DNA from: Theobroma cacao
Taxonomy: Eukaryota > Streptophyta > Magnoliopsida > Malvales > Malvaceae
Assembly (NCBI RefSeq): GCF_000208745.1
Contig: NC_030854.1
Span: 34,330,943 to 34,394,942, forward strand
Reading direction: 5' to 3'
DNA: 64,000 bases
Shown: positions 63,294 through 64,000 of the stretch, piece after piece
Numbering within the stretch: the stretch's first letter is position 1
Layout of the letters: each line of letters opens with the position of its first letter
Program-made: the position numbers and the translations under genes
Notes under the pieces: model-generated
What the model saw: the letters and a program-made list of their open reading frames with translations, nothing else
Told to the model about the DNA's origin: nothing
Database searches by the model: none

Positions 63294-63679
63294 TATTCCA
63301 AATTAAGCTTAATCACCAGCAAATGAACTGCCAAAACAAGAAAAAACTAATTTTAACTGCCTAATCAGTGATAGCGTGTGGCATAAACTACCAAATGGGT
63401 AATCAATAAGAAGGCAAATTCTTTTAAAAAAAATCATAATTCAAAAACAGGTTAAAAGTCATCAACAAAAAGGGTAACATAATTGAGAATTATTATTTTT
63501 TCTTTCTCAAAAATGAGAAACATGAAGTTAAAAATGTAACAAAGTAGAATACTCTACATTACCTATTGCTAAAAGAGCAAAAAAAGTAAAATACAATAAA
63601 ACAGGAACTTTTTTTTGTGGGATTAAACTACTAAAGCAAGAATTGTTATTCACAGAAAGTAAACAGAGATAGAGAGAGT

Positions 63680-64000
63680 ACTTGGCAGTGTGTGAAGTTG
63701 GGATTACGGATTAGGAACTGCCGTGCTTGGTGGGTCTCCGCCTGCAGCGGCTAACACGGCGGAGGAAAGCGGAAGAGCGGCCACTTAGCGGTGGAGAACC
63801 CGACTGGATGAGAAAGAGGGACAGTGTGTGGGTTTTTAAAAGGGTTTTGCTCAGCTATTTTTGTTTTTTATTTTCGATGGTTAATTTTCTTGCGGATTTG
63901 GTGTAGTTTTATTTATTTTATAGAGCCTAACTAATGATTTATTGGTCTAACTTCAGCCCGAGGGTTTTTAACGGGCTCGCTGAGTCTCGCTAGATTGGCT
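63680..64000 (-). promoter_or_regulatory. NOM1 5' leader and promoter region with telo-box-like motifs
   Basis: The GC-richer stretch 63690-63800 is probably the first 5'UTR exon, with a donor AA|GTACTC at 63681. Read on the minus strand, AAACCCT occurs at 63847-63841 and at 63967-63961. AAACCCTA is the plant telo-box, common in promoters of translation and ribosome-biogenesis genes, and both copies match its first seven bases. That fits the role of NOM1. No canonical TATA box is evident. Confidence 0.45.

Noticed and set aside
1..64000. CRISPR arrays, operons, bacterial-type ribosome binding sites, tRNA or rRNA genes
   Set aside because: None seen. The window is plant nuclear DNA, and no stretch showed a convincing full tRNA cloverleaf or rRNA sequence.

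Overview
This is nuclear DNA from a eudicot plant. Genes are split by many GT-AG introns, the intergenic DNA is very AT-rich and full of transposon relics, and every recognisable protein is a plant family. An intact VAPYRIN gene indicates a lineage that forms arbuscular mycorrhiza, so not Brassicaceae. I cannot name the species. One unresolved base (n) at 50775 shows a draft-quality sequence.

Layout from left to right. (1) 324-6440 (+): the 3' part of an HSP90 co-chaperone p23 gene. Its last intron carries a 3.86-kb near-palindromic element (2063-5926) with LTR-like TG...CA ends and a 5-bp target duplication. (2) 8314-8881: two decayed gene fragments, one resembling the KH region of PNO1/DIM2. 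(3) 8997-14260 (-): a 10-exon DUF639 protein. It is divergent, over about 0.5 kb, from (4) 14777-19789 (+): an 11-exon BTB/T1-pentapeptide-repeat protein of the FIP2 type with one GC-AG intron. (5) 19.8-23.8 kb: microsatellite, a direct duplication around a MITE-like AT-rich block, then the promoter of (6) 23979-24275 (+): a small KS-type dehydrin (HIRD11-like). (7) 25.1-26 kb: LINE RNase H relic. (8) 29693-31309 (+): VAPYRIN (MSP domain plus ankyrin repeats). (9) 31.4-42 kb: a long gene-poor stretch with a MITE-like foldback and a second LINE RNase H relic. (10) 43688-47523 (+): cobalamin-independent methionine synthase, 11 coding exons, with a TATA box and a 5'UTR intron. (11) 48311-49311 (-): DET2-family steroid 5-alpha-reductase-like membrane protein. 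(12) 51546-56894 (+): a DRB4-like dsRNA-binding protein with three dsRBDs. (13) 57509-63293 (-): NOM1/SGD1-type nucleolar MIF4G-MA3 protein, tail to tail with DRB4.

The genes form no operon-like system; they are ordinary neighbours in a plant chromosome. I rebuilt exon structures by hand from splice sites and reading-frame continuity, and each complete model closes in frame: DUF639 675 aa, FIP2-like 301 aa, methionine synthase 765 aa, DET2-like 263 aa, DRB4-like 461 aa, NOM1 793 aa. The most unusual item is the palindromic element inside the p23 intron. The three-dsRBD DRB4-like protein, the VAPYRIN upstream motifs and the inverted repeat in the methionine synthase promoter are next. I did not find a clearly new biochemical system.
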